A stretch of 64,000 bases of DNA from Aquibacillus rhizosphaerae (lineage in GTDB: Bacteria; Bacillota; Bacilli; Bacillales; Amphibacillaceae): positions 1 through 64,000 of the forward strand of contig NZ_JASTZU010000048.1 of the NCBI RefSeq assembly GCF_030282825.1, read 5' to 3'. The position numbers and the translations under genes are program-made. The notes under the pieces were generated by a model. That model was not told where the DNA came from and searched no databases. It saw only the letters and a list, made by a program, of their open reading frames with translations. Of this stretch, positions 36,456 through 46,754 are shown one piece after another (the first letter of the stretch is position 1; every line of letters starts with the position of its first letter).

Positions 36456-37775
36456 ATGAATTTATCTGATCAATTATTGGTTCTGAAGGATAATGAACCA
36501 CAAATACGTTTGTTAATCGATATGGTCCAAGAATTTATTGTTTTAAAGGACGGGCAGGGTAGATGGATAGTAACTAATAAACAAGTTCTTGATGCTTACG
36601 AACTTCAAGGATGCGATTATCAAGGGAAAACGGATGAAGATTTAATAGAATTCAGTCCAAAATATAAAGAAGCTTTTCGATATAATTTAACAACAGATCA
36701 GCTTGCATGGGAAAAAGGTTCTGCTTTGCAAGTTGAAAAGTCACTTCGTGGACCAGATGGACAATTGCAAACATGGGAAGTTATTAAAACCCCTGTCTTT
36801 AATGATAAAGGAGAACCGAATCACCTGATTATAGTAAGTCGTAATATAACAGCACGAAAAAAAGCTGAGGCGATATTGCAAGCTAGTGAAATGAAATACC
36901 GTTTAATTGCGGAAAATATGAAGGATATTATTGTTATATTAGATAGAATGGGTAATATGCAGTATCTTTCCCCTTCTTTTGAACATATTTTGGGATATCT
37001 TGGTAAGGGGTTTATTGGAGAAAGCATAATGAAAATTGTTCACCCTAGTGACTATGCACTGGTGAGAAATAGTTTTAAAGAGATGATTATTCATAAAATA
37101 TCTAGAAAGAATTTAGAATTCAGATGCCAAGACGTTACTGGTCATTATGTCTGGTTTGAAGTGAATTGGTCTTGTGTTTTTAAAGATAATGGTGAAATAG
37201 ATCATGTCATTGCCGCAGCGCGTGAAATTACTGATCGTAAGAAATATGAAACTCGCTTAGAGACAATGGCCTACCATGACTACTTAACAAATATTCCCAA
37301 TCGACGCTTCTTTATGAAAGAACTGCCAAAGGCTATGACCGAGGCTGATTTAAAAGATAATCAGGTTGCAATTGTATACCTGGACCTAGATCATTTTAAG
37401 CATATAAATGATACAAAAGGACACGATTTCGGTGATGACTTACTTATTCACTTTGTTAAAAGAATCCAAAGTAATCTTCGGTTAACCGATATGATAGCTA
37501 GAATCGGAGGCGATGAATTTGTCATCTTGTTAACGACCTTAGATAGTGTCGATGAAGCAAAGTTAATCGTAAAAAGGATCTGTGATTCTTTAAAAGAAGA
37601 GTGGAGGATAAACGATTATGTGTTCCAAACTACCTCTTCCTTTGGAGTTGCGTTATACCCTGGGGACGGGAATACTGTTCATGAATTGATTAGTAAAGCT
37701 GATGAAGCCTTATACAAGGCAAAAGATTCTGGCAGAAATCAAGTCCATTTTCATAATGGATTGGATGTAAGTTAA
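36456..37775 (+). CDS. PAS-PAS-GGDEF diguanylate cyclase
   Basis: 439 aa, soluble. Two PAS domains (about residues 15-130 and 145-265, each ending in an RKK-type PAC segment) precede a GGDEF domain. The catalytic IGGDEF motif is at about 350-355, with the product-inhibition site RLTD ten residues upstream. It should make cyclic di-GMP from GTP in response to a ligand bound by the PAS domains. No EAL or HD-GYP domain is present. AGAAGGGATATACA precedes the ATG. Monocistronic. Confidence 0.92.
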   Translation: MNLSDQLLVLKDNEPQIRLLIDMVQEFIVLKDGQGRWIVTNKQVLDAYELQGCDYQGKTDEDLIEFSPKYKEAFRYNLTTDQLAWEKGSALQVEKSLRGPDGQLQTWEVIKTPVFNDKGEPNHLIIVSRNITARKKAEAILQASEMKYRLIAENMKDIIVILDRMGNMQYLSPSFEHILGYLGKGFIGESIMKIVHPSDYALVRNSFKEMIIHKISRKNLEFRCQDVTGHYVWFEVNWSCVFKDNGEIDHVIAAAREITDRKKYETRLETMAYHDYLTNIPNRRFFMKELPKAMTEADLKDNQVAIVYLDLDHFKHINDTKGHDFGDDLLIHFVKRIQSNLRLTDMIARIGGDEFVILLTTLDSVDEAKLIVKRICDSLKEEWRINDYVFQTTSSFGVALYPGDGNTVHELISKADEALYKAKDSGRNQVHFHNGLDVS

Positions 37776-37776
37776 T

Positions 37777-37816
37777 AAAGAAGCGGGGACCAACAGAGGT
37801 TCCTGCTTCTTCATGA
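37777..37816 (+). terminator. Terminator of the diguanylate cyclase gene
   Basis: AAGAAGCGGGGACC / GGTTCCTGCTTCTT with a short loop (ACAGA) and one mismatch, then a weak U-tract (CATGATT). Confidence 0.65.
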
Positions 37817-37854
37817 TTATAGATTAAAGTTAGACGCGAGAAAGGTGGAAAAAG

Positions 37855-38715
37855 ATGGATAGGAATAGTGTCGTTATTGTAACAGGTGCGAATTCTGGGA
37901 TGGGTTTGGCAACGTCGATGGCTCTTGCTAGGACGGGTGCTACAGTTGTAATGTTATGTCGTAGTGAAAAACGCGGAAAATTAGCACTTGATGAGGTGAA
38001 GCGTGAAAGTGGAAATGATTCTGTTATGTTAATGGTTTGTGACCTCGGTTCACATAAGAGTATAGCTGACTTTTGTTTGGAATTTAAGAAAAGGTACCAG
38101 CGGCTTGATGTGTTAATTAATAATGCGGGTGTTGTCATCCCTGGGCGGCATCAAACTTTAGACGGATATGAATTGCAATTTGGAGTTAACCATCTTGGTC
38201 ACTTCCTTTTAACTAACATGTTACTTGAAGTCTTGATTGCGAGTGCACCTGCAAGAATAATTAATGTAGCATCAGGAGCACATAAGATAGGGAAAATTCA
38301 TTTTAAAGATGTAAACTTAAGTGAAAATTATACGGTTTGGCGTGCCTATGCACAAGCCAAATTAGCAAATATTCTTTTTACATACCAGTTAGCTGAAAAG
38401 CTTGAAGGGACAGGAGTTACAGCTAATTGCCTGCATCCTGGAGCGGTAGCAACTAATATGGGCATTAATAGAAAAACTGGTTTCGGCACTTATATTACTA
38501 AATTACTAAAGCCATTTTTTCAGACTTCAGCGGAAGGAGCTGCCACCACCATATACCTTGCCACCTCTAATGATGTAAATGGTGTGACAGGAAAATATTT
38601 TTATAAGAAGCGTCCAATAGACTCTTCCAAGAAATCATATGATAAAAATTCAGCAAAAAAAATTTGGGATTTAAGTGAGGATATGACAGGGGTTCAAAGG
38701 TTTAATAATATTTAG
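37855..38715 (+). CDS. Short-chain dehydrogenase/reductase
   Basis: 286 aa, Rossmann fold. Cofactor motif TGANSGMG (residues 10-17), NNAG (about 89-92), catalytic Ser in NVASGA and YxxxK as Tyr165-Lys169 (YAQAK). The layout and C-terminal loop (HPGAVATNMG) resemble retinol-dehydrogenase/WW-oxidoreductase-like SDRs that act on lipophilic alcohols or ketones with NADP. The substrate is unknown. The start follows AAAGGTGGAAAAAG. Confidence 0.88.
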   Translation: MDRNSVVIVTGANSGMGLATSMALARTGATVVMLCRSEKRGKLALDEVKRESGNDSVMLMVCDLGSHKSIADFCLEFKKRYQRLDVLINNAGVVIPGRHQTLDGYELQFGVNHLGHFLLTNMLLEVLIASAPARIINVASGAHKIGKIHFKDVNLSENYTVWRAYAQAKLANILFTYQLAEKLEGTGVTANCLHPGAVATNMGINRKTGFGTYITKLLKPFFQTSAEGAATTIYLATSNDVNGVTGKYFYKKRPIDSSKKSYDKNSAKKIWDLSEDMTGVQRFNNI

Positions 38716-38745
38716 AAAAATAAATAATATTTAGAAAAATAAATT

Positions 38746-38783
38746 AAAAAGGGAAAATGATATCAATATCATCTTCCCTTTTA
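38746..38783. terminator. Bidirectional terminator between SDR and LCP genes
   Basis: AAAAGGGAAAATGATAT / ATATCATCTTCCCTTTT (one mismatch), A/T tracts on both sides, between converging genes. Confidence 0.85.
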
Positions 38784-38788
38784 GATGT

Positions 38789-39829
38789 TTATTCCGTAGT
38801 ATTGCTCGTTGTAGTATCTTCTAATTCTAACTCTTGCTTTATTTGACTAGAAGCTGTTGCTAATCCATCTTCTGTATAAATAAAATACCAGAGCCCATCA
38901 ACTCTATTGTCTTCACCCTCAATTTCAAATGTTTCAATTTCAGACGCGTCCATGGAAGAGTATGCTTTTTGTAAAGCATAGATCTCAGATGCTTTTAAAC
39001 TAGTCTCTACATTTTCCCCTAAGATGTCAGTGATTTCACCAACTTTAAAAATAGTACCTGCTGAAATTGCTTGGTCTATGGTTGCTTGAATAAATTGGCG
39101 TTGTCTCTCATCACGAGGATAAATTGTGTTTACATCTCGTTTACGCATGCGTACAAATGCCAGGGCTTCTTCTCCATTTAATTCCGAAGGACCTTGTGTA
39201 AAATATACTTTCTCATTATTATTGTAAATGTTTTTTTCCCAAAATCCTTCTTTAATGTCTATTGTCACTCCACCTAGTGAATCAACAATATCTCTAAAGC
39301 CTTCAAAATTAACAGTTATATATTCATCTATCGGAATATCAAGCAAATCCTCAACTTTTTCTACAGTTAATTTGTTCGCTCCATACCCGGACATGGATCC
39401 ATAAGTATAAGAGGAATTGATTCTGTGAAAACCAGCATGTAACTCTGTTGCTTCTTCTGCAGTAAATTCCACACGTGTATCCCTTGGAACAGAGGTCATT
39501 GTCATCTTATTCGTTTTAGGATTTAAAGTTACTACAATCTGCGTGTCAGCACGCCCGTTTTCTCCACCAGAAGAATAATCTTCGACACCGATAAGCAAGA
39601 TGGATATCGGATCATCCCCAATTGTGACAGCTTCCTCTCTCCGTTCGGATTTTTCTCCAGGACGATCTAAGCTATCATAAGAATCATTTGCTGCATCCAT
39701 AGCTTGATAGAATATGTAAATACCAGCTCCTAATAGGATAGCAAAGATTAATAACACGGAATAAATAATCCGCTTTTTCAATTTTTTCGACTTTTTTTGC
39801 TTTCTGTGATCTGATCTTAGTTCATTCAA
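38789..39829 (-). CDS. LytR-CpsA-Psr (TagTUV-type) cell wall ligase
   Basis: 346 aa. A basic cytoplasmic tail (KKSKKLKKR) and one membrane anchor (about 22-43) lead to an LCP domain: SILLIGVED, ADTQIVVTLNP, SVPRDTRVEF (Arg contacting the polyprenyl phosphate) and FVRMRKRDVNTIYPRDERQR. Family members transfer wall teichoic acid or other polymers from lipid carrier to peptidoglycan on the outer membrane face. The ATG lacks an ideal ribosome site (AGGTATTTTT). Confidence 0.9.
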   Translation of the reverse strand: MNELRSDHRKQKKSKKLKKRIIYSVLLIFAILLGAGIYIFYQAMDAANDSYDSLDRPGEKSERREEAVTIGDDPISILLIGVEDYSSGGENGRADTQIVVTLNPKTNKMTMTSVPRDTRVEFTAEEATELHAGFHRINSSYTYGSMSGYGANKLTVEKVEDLLDIPIDEYITVNFEGFRDIVDSLGGVTIDIKEGFWEKNIYNNNEKVYFTQGPSELNGEEALAFVRMRKRDVNTIYPRDERQRQFIQATIDQAISAGTIFKVGEITDILGENVETSLKASEIYALQKAYSSMDASEIETFEIEGEDNRVDGLWYFIYTEDGLATASSQIKQELELEDTTTSNTTE

Positions 39830-40039
39830 TAAAAATACCTCACTTTAATTCCATTTATTACGGTAAATATCAAAATAAGAATCCTAGCATAATTTTATAC
39901 CATAAATGTTGACTTCGTTTTTTAAAGTTTTATTTCAGTCCTTATTATAGTTGAAAAGCTATTAGTTAACAATACAGACTTTATATTAACCCTAGGGATA
40001 TTGTTTTTTTTAGAGCTAAAGAAGTTTTTAAAAAATCGG

Positions 40040-40115
40040 AGATGCATAGCTCCAGGGCCTACTGCTCTTTACCACATAGATGTTCGTTTTGATTGCCCTA
40101 GGGTGAGCACAAAGG
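40040..40115. repeat. Intergenic repeat with AACATCT-type hairpin, copy 1
   Basis: The sequence AGCTCCAGGGCCTAC ... CTCTTTACCACATAGATGTTCG ends with GCCCTAGGGTGAGCA. It shares these blocks with the longer copy at 41.2 kb. It is a shortened copy lacking the left half of the hairpin. AGCTCCAGCGCCTA repeats are widespread in Bacillaceae intergenic DNA. Confidence 0.6.
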
Positions 40116-40301
40116 AATGCTACCAGTACATAGTTAATTGAGTCAATTTCATAATTACCTTATTTAGTCATAGGTGACGACAAAATTGTTTGAAATTGAT
40201 TAAATTTAAAAATTACTTCATTTTATTTCATATTAATAATTTTCTAGTGTAGTTTTATGTTAAAATATGTAAAACGATGAAAAAAATAGGGGATATGTTG
40301 T

Positions 40302-40865
40302 ATGGTGGACTATAATTTAATTACGCAAGCGAAGGAAGGCTGCGATGAGGCTTTCGCAAAAATATTTGATCAATTTAGCCCTATTGTTCGGCGATATGCT
40401 CTGTCCATTAGATTTCCTTATGATGATATTCCTGACTTGGTTCAAGAAGTTTTTGTGAAAGTGTACCGGTTCATTAACCAAGTTGATGAAACAACATTTT
40501 ATGTTTGGTTGTATAGGATTACACTAAATACTGCAAGAGACATGGGAAGAAAACAATTAGTCTGGCAAAATAAATTTACCTTGCTAATAAAAGATCCAAA
40601 TCAATTATTAGGTTTCTCTAGTAATATAGAAAAAGATTTAGTAAATAAAATGGAGAGTGAGCAATTAATTGCTTGTATCAAAGAACTCGATGAGAAATAT
40701 AGATTACCGCTTATCCTTCATTTTTTCTATTTTGTTAAATATGATGAAATAGCTCATCTATTAGGTGTTAAAGCCTCTACGATTAAAGTTAGAGTATTCC
40801 GAGCAAAAAAACAAATCGCAGATAAAATAAATAATATAGAAGAACTAGAATCCGTGATAAATTAG
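40302..40865 (+). CDS. ECF-type RNA polymerase sigma factor
   Basis: 187 aa. Region 2 includes DIPDLVQEVFVKVYRFINQ (-10 recognition and core binding), and region 4 includes YRLPLILHFFYFVKYDEIAH then GVKASTIKVRVFRAKKQI (HTH). Starts MVDYNLITQAKEG after AGGGGATATGTTGT. No anti-sigma gene follows; the next sequence is the xpt riboswitch. How it is held in check is therefore unclear. Confidence 0.9.
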   Translation: MVDYNLITQAKEGCDEAFAKIFDQFSPIVRRYALSIRFPYDDIPDLVQEVFVKVYRFINQVDETTFYVWLYRITLNTARDMGRKQLVWQNKFTLLIKDPNQLLGFSSNIEKDLVNKMESEQLIACIKELDEKYRLPLILHFFYFVKYDEIAHLLGVKASTIKVRVFRAKKQIADKINNIEELESVIN

Positions 40866-40929
40866 GAATATAGTTATTATTCTTAGATTCAAGATTAAGT
40901 TTGAGGTTTTCAATTGTTGTATTATCCGT

Positions 40930-41053
40930 TATAATGCAATATATCTTAGAAAACCTAAGGCATAACTTTCAAAATATATCAAACTCGTATAATAGCAGGG
41001 ATACGGCCTGCGAGTATCTACCGGACTACCTTAAATGGTCTGACTACGAGTAA
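40930..41053 (+). ncRNA. Guanine riboswitch aptamer upstream of xpt-pbuX
   Basis: The aptamer spans about 40981-41053. P1 ACTCGT (40983-40988) pairs with ACGAGT (41046-41051). P2/P3 and loops follow the purine pattern: AGCAGGGATACGGCCTGC, TATCTACCGGACTACC and TTAAATGGTCTGAC. The J3/1 specificity base in GACTACG is C, which pairs with guanine (also hypoxanthine/xanthine), not adenine. TATAAT at 40930-40935 is a probable -10. Binding favours the downstream terminator and turns the operon off. Confidence 0.93.
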
Positions 41054-41114
41054 GCATGCATATGTTTATGAGAAAACTTTCCTCTTTAATCGGGAACGTT
41101 TATTTTTTCTCAGG

Positions 41115-41158
41115 AGAACATGAGCTTACTTTAATAGTAGGCTTATGTTCTTTTTTTT
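41115..41158 (+). terminator. Riboswitch-controlled terminator
   Basis: GAACATGAGCTTAC / GTAGGCTTATGTTC with loop TTTAATA and then eight T. It forms the expression platform of the guanine riboswitch. Confidence 0.9.
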
Positions 41159-41187
41159 GTAGCTAAGAAAGTATAAAAGTTAGGAGA

Positions 41188-41295
41188 TGTCTAGCTCCAG
41201 CGCCTACCTGAGACGAACATCTTTGTGGTAAAGAGCCCCACATAGATGTTCGTCTTAATTGCCTGCCCTAGGGTGAGCAAGGCGCCCTGAGATTT
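41188..41295. repeat. Intergenic repeat with GACGAACATCT hairpin, copy 2, inside the xpt leader
   Basis: Flanks CTAGCTCCAGCGCCTACC and GGGTGAGCAAGGCGCC can pair. Inside, GACGAACATCT pairs with AGATGTTCGTC and TGTGG with CCACA around TAAAGAGC. It sits between the riboswitch terminator and the xpt ribosome site, so it is transcribed as part of the leader when the switch is on. Confidence 0.7.
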
Positions 41296-41353
41296 TTTTA
41301 TAGAAAAAAGGGTGGGATTAGCCAGTTAGAGCATTACTTGTTGACGAAGATGA

Positions 41354-41995
<642 letters not shown>

Positions 41996-42024
41996 AGAAA
42001 AGATAATACAGGGGGGAAACACGT

Positions 42025-43341
42025 GTGAGAAACAATGCAATAAAAACTTGGTCGGTTGGTTTGCAACATGTATTAGCGATGTATGCAGGTGCAATTCTTG
42101 TACCATTAATCGTTGGTGGGGCACTCAATCTCACCTTTGAACAATTAACGTATTTAATATCTATTGATTTATTAGCGTGTGGTGTAGCAACACTACTACA
42201 AGTGTGGAAGAATAAATTTTTTGGCATAGGGTTACCAGTCATGCTAGGTTGTACATTTACTGCGGTTGGTCCAATGATTGCAATTGGTAGTCAACATGGT
42301 ATTTCATCTATCTATGGTTCCATTATCGTATCTGGTTTATTTGTAGTTTTAATTTCCAAATATTTTAGTAAATTGAATAAGTTTTTCCCAGCTGTTGTGA
42401 CAGGCTCAGTAGTCACTATTATTGGGTTAACGCTTATTCCGGTTGCAATGCAAGATATGGCCGGTGGGCAAGGAAGTGATGACTTTACGAGTACAAGTAA
42501 TTTACTTTTATCCTTTGGTGTTCTTGCATTTATATTATTATTGAACAAATTTGCTACGGGTTTTGTACGAGCAATCTCTATCTTACTTGGATTAATTGCA
42601 GGAACGATTGCAGCTTACTTTTTTGGTATGGTAGATTTCACGGAAGTAGGGGAGGCTTCTTGGTTTCACATGATAAAACCTTTTTATTTTGGGGTGCCGA
42701 CTTTTGAAATCTCCGCTATTTTAACGATGATTTTAGTTGCGATTGTTAGTTTAATTGAATCCACAGGAGTCTATCTTGCATTAGGCGATATTACTGAGCA
42801 GGAAGTATCAGAGGAAGACTTATCTAAAGGGTATCGTGCAGAGGGTCTTGCTATCGTGTTAGGTGGAATTTTTAACGCATTTCCTTACACTGCCTATTCA
42901 CAAAATGTTGGCTTAGTTCAATTAACAGGTGTTAAAACAAAGAATGTAATTTTTGCAGCTGGTACGATTTTAGTTGTTTTAGGTCTTTTACCTAAAGTAG
43001 CAGCAATAACGACATTGATTCCTACGGCTGTATTAGGAGGGGCTTCTATAGCAATGTTTGGTATGGTTGTAGCCTATGGTATTAAAATGTTAAGTCGGGT
43101 TGATTTTAACCAACAAGGAAATTTACTAATTGTAGCATGCGCATTAGGATTGGGGTTAGGGGTCACGGTTGTTCCTGAGATTTTTGCAAATCTACCTGAA
43201 AGTATTCGTATTCTAACTGAAAGTGGAATTGTCGCAGGGAGTATGACGGCTATACTATTAAATATTCTTTTTAACATTGTTCCAAATAGTAATAAAGAAA
43301 GTGATTCCGAGAACGAATATCAACAACAGAAAGCATCTTGA
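42025..43341 (+). CDS. pbuX: Xanthine permease
   Basis: 438 aa, nucleobase-cation symporter-2 family, with about 14 membrane segments. Family features: GLQHVLAMYAGAILVPLIVG at the N-terminus, then GIGLPVMLGCTFTAVGPMI and NAFPYTAYSQNVGLVQLTGV (substrate-site region). Imports xanthine for Xpt. Starts at GTG after AGGGGGGAAACAC, co-transcribed with xpt. Confidence 0.96.
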   Translation: MRNNAIKTWSVGLQHVLAMYAGAILVPLIVGGALNLTFEQLTYLISIDLLACGVATLLQVWKNKFFGIGLPVMLGCTFTAVGPMIAIGSQHGISSIYGSIIVSGLFVVLISKYFSKLNKFFPAVVTGSVVTIIGLTLIPVAMQDMAGGQGSDDFTSTSNLLLSFGVLAFILLLNKFATGFVRAISILLGLIAGTIAAYFFGMVDFTEVGEASWFHMIKPFYFGVPTFEISAILTMILVAIVSLIESTGVYLALGDITEQEVSEEDLSKGYRAEGLAIVLGGIFNAFPYTAYSQNVGLVQLTGVKTKNVIFAAGTILVVLGLLPKVAAITTLIPTAVLGGASIAMFGMVVAYGIKMLSRVDFNQQGNLLIVACALGLGLGVTVVPEIFANLPESIRILTESGIVAGSMTAILLNILFNIVPNSNKESDSENEYQQQKAS

Positions 43342-43345
43342 TACA

Positions 43346-43383
43346 GCAAATCTCCCTCAAGTATAGGCTTGAGGGAGATTTGC
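43346..43383 (+). terminator. Terminator of xpt-pbuX
   Basis: Perfect 16-bp stem GCAAATCTCCCTCAAG / CTTGAGGGAGATTTGC with a 6-base loop; the U-tract is poor (TATTAG). Confidence 0.75.
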
Positions 43384-43450
43384 TATTAGAGAGAAAAATC
43401 TCGTAGTGCCTTCAAAACAAGAAAAACCCTTGTTTCCAAAAGGTGCCTTT

Positions 43451-43840
43451 CTATTTCAAAAAAACAAATCTTTTTTGTCCAAAGTAATTTAATAAAGTGT
43501 ACATAGCAGCACCGATTAAAATAGCAATGTCTTCTACATAAAGTAGAGGAACCTCAGCTATAGATTGAATAATCTGTGTTGCGACGCGAATTCCTATAGC
43601 GTATGCGATTACGTAGCAAACACAAATCACTGCTAAATATCGGATAACAGTATGTTGGACGGGTAGTGTGCTCCTGAAAGTAAACGTCTTGTTTAATAGA
43701 TAACTTGTACAGGCACCAACAGCGTTACCTAAAGCAGTTGACGTCCAATAAGACATACCTGTATATAATAAAATGTACATGGTAGTTAGTCCAACAAAAG
43801 TATTGATTATTCCTACTAACAAAAAGCGAGAAAAAATCAT
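43451..43840 (-). CDS. GtrA family membrane protein
   Basis: 129 aa, four membrane helices, typical of GtrA/GtcA: FLLVGIINTFVGLTTMYILL, then NAVGACTSYLLNKTFTFRS, and ending YFGQKRFVFLK. Members are thought to flip polyprenyl-linked sugars for decoration of teichoic acids or other surface polymers. It is third in a minus-strand set after the YkoS-like protein and the GT2 enzyme (10 bp gap), which fits a three-component glycosylation system. Confidence 0.9.
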   Translation of the reverse strand: MIFSRFLLVGIINTFVGLTTMYILLYTGMSYWTSTALGNAVGACTSYLLNKTFTFRSTLPVQHTVIRYLAVICVCYVIAYAIGIRVATQIIQSIAEVPLLYVEDIAILIGAAMYTLLNYFGQKRFVFLK

Positions 43841-43850
43841 AAAAGCTAAC

Positions 43851-44888
43851 CTAACGCTTCCATTGCACTTTTTTAGCGTTTAAGGTTTGGTTTTCTTTTG
43901 GCTTCAAGTAAGAAAGTGGGTCCTTATTCGTATATAAATCAACGTCTATAGCATATTTTGGTCGTTTTTTCGTTTCCATAAATACCCTACCGATATATTC
44001 GCCAATAATTCCAATTCCCATAAGTTGCAACCCACCAATAAACCAAATGGATATCATCAATGAAGTCCAGCCAGCATCAGTAACTCCAAACAGTTTCTGT
44101 ATAATAGCATATGTACCTGCAATCCCGCTCAGAAAAAACAAGGTAAAACCTATCATTGTAATGAAACGAATCGGAGCTACACTAAAAGAGGTGAGACCAT
44201 TAAAAGCAAAAGAAAGCATTTTCTTAAGTGGATACTTAGTTTCACCAGCATATCTTTCTTTACGATCATAAAGTACTTCAGTAGACCTAAATCCAATCAT
44301 AGGTACAATTCCTCTTAAAAATAAATTCACTTCCCTATATTTGCTTAATTGTTTTAATACACGACAACTCATTAGTCGGTAATCTGCATGGTTATAAACT
44401 AAGTTAATTCCTAACTTACCCATCAATTTGTAAAATGACTGTGCGGTTGTTCGCTTGAAATAAGTATCAGTTTTTCTACTATGGCGTACACCGTAGACAA
44501 CCTCATACCCGTCTTGGTATTTCTCTACAAAGTCACGAATAACAGATATATCATCCTGTAAATCTGCATCAATAGAGATAGCACAATCACAGTCTTTTTG
44601 CGCTCGCTCGAGTCCAGCTAATAATGCTGTTTGGTGTCCGACATTACGTGCTAACCGTAGGCCAGTAACATATTTGTTTTTGGTACTTGATCTAGCAATG
44701 ATTTTCCAGGTGTTGTCTATACTGCCATCATCAACAAACAATAACTTGCTACTGGGTGCTAGTAACTTTTCCAGAGTTAGTTGATGTAGTACAAGTGTTA
44801 GTTGATCTATTGTTTCATTTAAAACTTCTTGTTCATTGTAACAAGGTATTACAATCGTTAAATGAGGTTGTGTTCTATTCAAAATCAT
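43851..44888 (-). CDS. GT2 glycosyltransferase (polyprenyl-phosphate sugar transferase)
   Basis: 345 aa. GT-A domain with TIVIPCYNEQEVL, FVDDGSIDNTW, the DAD motif (ISIDADLQD) and DYRLMS. Two C-terminal membrane helices (about 235-300) follow. This is the architecture of CsbB/YkoT/YkcC, which load a sugar from a nucleotide donor onto undecaprenyl phosphate at the inner membrane face. Neighbouring GtrA and YkoS-like genes would flip and transfer the sugar. ACGAGGAGGTATG gives a strong start. Confidence 0.93.
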   Translation of the reverse strand: MILNRTQPHLTIVIPCYNEQEVLNETIDQLTLVLHQLTLEKLLAPSSKLLFVDDGSIDNTWKIIARSSTKNKYVTGLRLARNVGHQTALLAGLERAQKDCDCAISIDADLQDDISVIRDFVEKYQDGYEVVYGVRHSRKTDTYFKRTTAQSFYKLMGKLGINLVYNHADYRLMSCRVLKQLSKYREVNLFLRGIVPMIGFRSTEVLYDRKERYAGETKYPLKKMLSFAFNGLTSFSVAPIRFITMIGFTLFFLSGIAGTYAIIQKLFGVTDAGWTSLMISIWFIGGLQLMGIGIIGEYIGRVFMETKKRPKYAIDVDLYTNKDPLSYLKPKENQTLNAKKVQWKR

Positions 44889-44910
44889 ACCTCCTCGTAA
44901 AATGGTTTGG

Positions 44911-46629
44911 TTATACTGACGGAAGTTTTACTTTATAAAGATATATTTTCCAAGCTGAATTTGAATGGTCAAAAGCTTTTTCCAAAAATAAGTTATTTTC
45001 TTCTGCATTTATAATTGGAACGGAGGAGAAAATATAGCTCCCTCCCATATCTTTAAAAGCCTGAATATTTAGATCTAAATCTTTAATCTTCTTGTCTGAA
45101 TCCTTCTTATAATTGTACTTTTTTCCAAGTTCATCGACAAAAAGATAGCAACGGCTACCCCATTCATCAAAGTATCGTTTTAACCCAGAATTTTTTTCTA
45201 ACTCATTCGCTATTATTTTCCTGAACTTATATTTATATGTAAGTGGGTATAGATTGTTATACGTATCTAGTGTGTAAAACCCATTATACTGCGCAATTGC
45301 TGGGTGAAGCCCGATACTAGCTACACGGTATTCCTGTTGGGAGGTACCAATATAGTTTTTAATTTGTTTAAATTGCTCTTCTGCATAAAATTCTCGGAAG
45401 GATGGTGTCTTATGATAGATTCCATAATGTACTTCTTCATTAAAAGGGATTAGAACGATTAATTGAGCAATAACAACACCGGTAGCAACTGCTTTCCACT
45501 TTTTTCCCATGTTCCATAAAATCGAACATGCGATAGCAAAGCTCATATAAATTACGAGTGGGCGCAAAAAATGAAAGCGAGCAAAGTTAAAAGTTACTAA
45601 TAAATCAAATCTTTCCTTTAATGGTGTCCAGAATTCGTTGAACCAAAGAGCATACCAAAGTGACAATCCATAGTTTAATATGAATAGAAATATAAATAGT
45701 TTTTCAATCCGTTGTTTTTTTCTAAATAAAAGGAGTCCAAGCGTTAGAAACAGGATTGGCATAATAATCATGGCATGAACAGTCATCACATGTGTATGAC
45801 CAAGGAAAAAATTCCTTATTGATAAATCCACCGAATGCAGTAAATCATGTCTAGATGAAATGAATTCCGTTCGGTGCATTGGTTGATGTTCGGTGATAAG
45901 AGAGAAGACAAGTCTATATTCAATTGCCAAGAAAACTATAGTCATAAAGGCTATACTAGCTAAAAAAACTAAATTCCATTCTTTCTTTTTAAGAAGGTCA
46001 TAAAGCCATAATAGGGAGACGGCCGCTAAAAAAAAGAAAAAACCGAGAACAATGCTAGCGTATAAAGGAATTAATCCAAGCGTAATCCAATTTTTCCAAG
46101 ACAAATCTCCTGAACGAATATTTAAAAACGCCCATAGAGCTAAGGGATGTCCTAATGTACTTAGCATCCCTGATGGCCAAAAAGGAGTAAATGCAAATGC
46201 AAGTGCAACCCCCACACGAATTAGCGCTTTTCTTTGATCACGAATAAAGTGTTTTCTAAGTAAAAGATACATACCAAAAAATGCAACCATTCTAGTAAGA
46301 GCCTGACTTAAGGCATAAGCTGTCATCGTAGGGAATAATTCATGTAGCCAAACAATAATACTCCATTCTGTACCAAAAGTATTTCGTGGTAACCCATTAA
46401 TAACTTGCGGAATAGTTGCTCCTAATTCGCCGAACGTTTCACCACTTTCATGCAAGACTTTATACCAAGCAAGATTGGAATCTAAATTATCGTGAACTCT
46501 TATGTGAGCGTCCTCTCCTAATAGGAAGAGAGGAGAGAGAAATAAAGCTAATAAGAATAAAGCAATAAGTAAGTATGTTTTTTCATTATATTGTTTTACG
46601 ATTGACACTGAATAACACATCCATTGCAT
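44911..46629 (-). CDS. YkoS-like multi-membrane protein (DUF6044, GT-C type)
   Basis: 572 aa with about 12 hydrophobic helices and a C-terminal extracytoplasmic part (from about residue 400). The N-terminal loop carries DAHIRVHDNLDSNLAWYKVL, like the acidic loop of GT-C glycosyltransferases. Its context and size match B. subtilis YkoS (partner of YkoT), and in function YfhO (partner of CsbB), which transfers lipid-linked sugars onto teichoic acids. The sugar and acceptor are unknown. The start is uncertain: alternative starts lie 9 and about 21 bases inside and none has a clear ribosome site. Confidence 0.78.
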   Translation of the reverse strand: MQWMCYSVSIVKQYNEKTYLLIALFLLALFLSPLFLLGEDAHIRVHDNLDSNLAWYKVLHESGETFGELGATIPQVINGLPRNTFGTEWSIIVWLHELFPTMTAYALSQALTRMVAFFGMYLLLRKHFIRDQRKALIRVGVALAFAFTPFWPSGMLSTLGHPLALWAFLNIRSGDLSWKNWITLGLIPLYASIVLGFFFFLAAVSLLWLYDLLKKKEWNLVFLASIAFMTIVFLAIEYRLVFSLITEHQPMHRTEFISSRHDLLHSVDLSIRNFFLGHTHVMTVHAMIIMPILFLTLGLLLFRKKQRIEKLFIFLFILNYGLSLWYALWFNEFWTPLKERFDLLVTFNFARFHFLRPLVIYMSFAIACSILWNMGKKWKAVATGVVIAQLIVLIPFNEEVHYGIYHKTPSFREFYAEEQFKQIKNYIGTSQQEYRVASIGLHPAIAQYNGFYTLDTYNNLYPLTYKYKFRKIIANELEKNSGLKRYFDEWGSRCYLFVDELGKKYNYKKDSDKKIKDLDLNIQAFKDMGGSYIFSSVPIINAEENNLFLEKAFDHSNSAWKIYLYKVKLPSV

Positions 46630-46754
46630 ATCAAGATTATCTCAACTCAAATGTAGTATGAACAATAATTTGTGGAAAATGTATCCTCTTTAGAAAAAGA
46701 TGCAAAGTAATATTGACCAAATTGGAGAGAGTAAGTAGCAAAAAGGGTGTTTAA

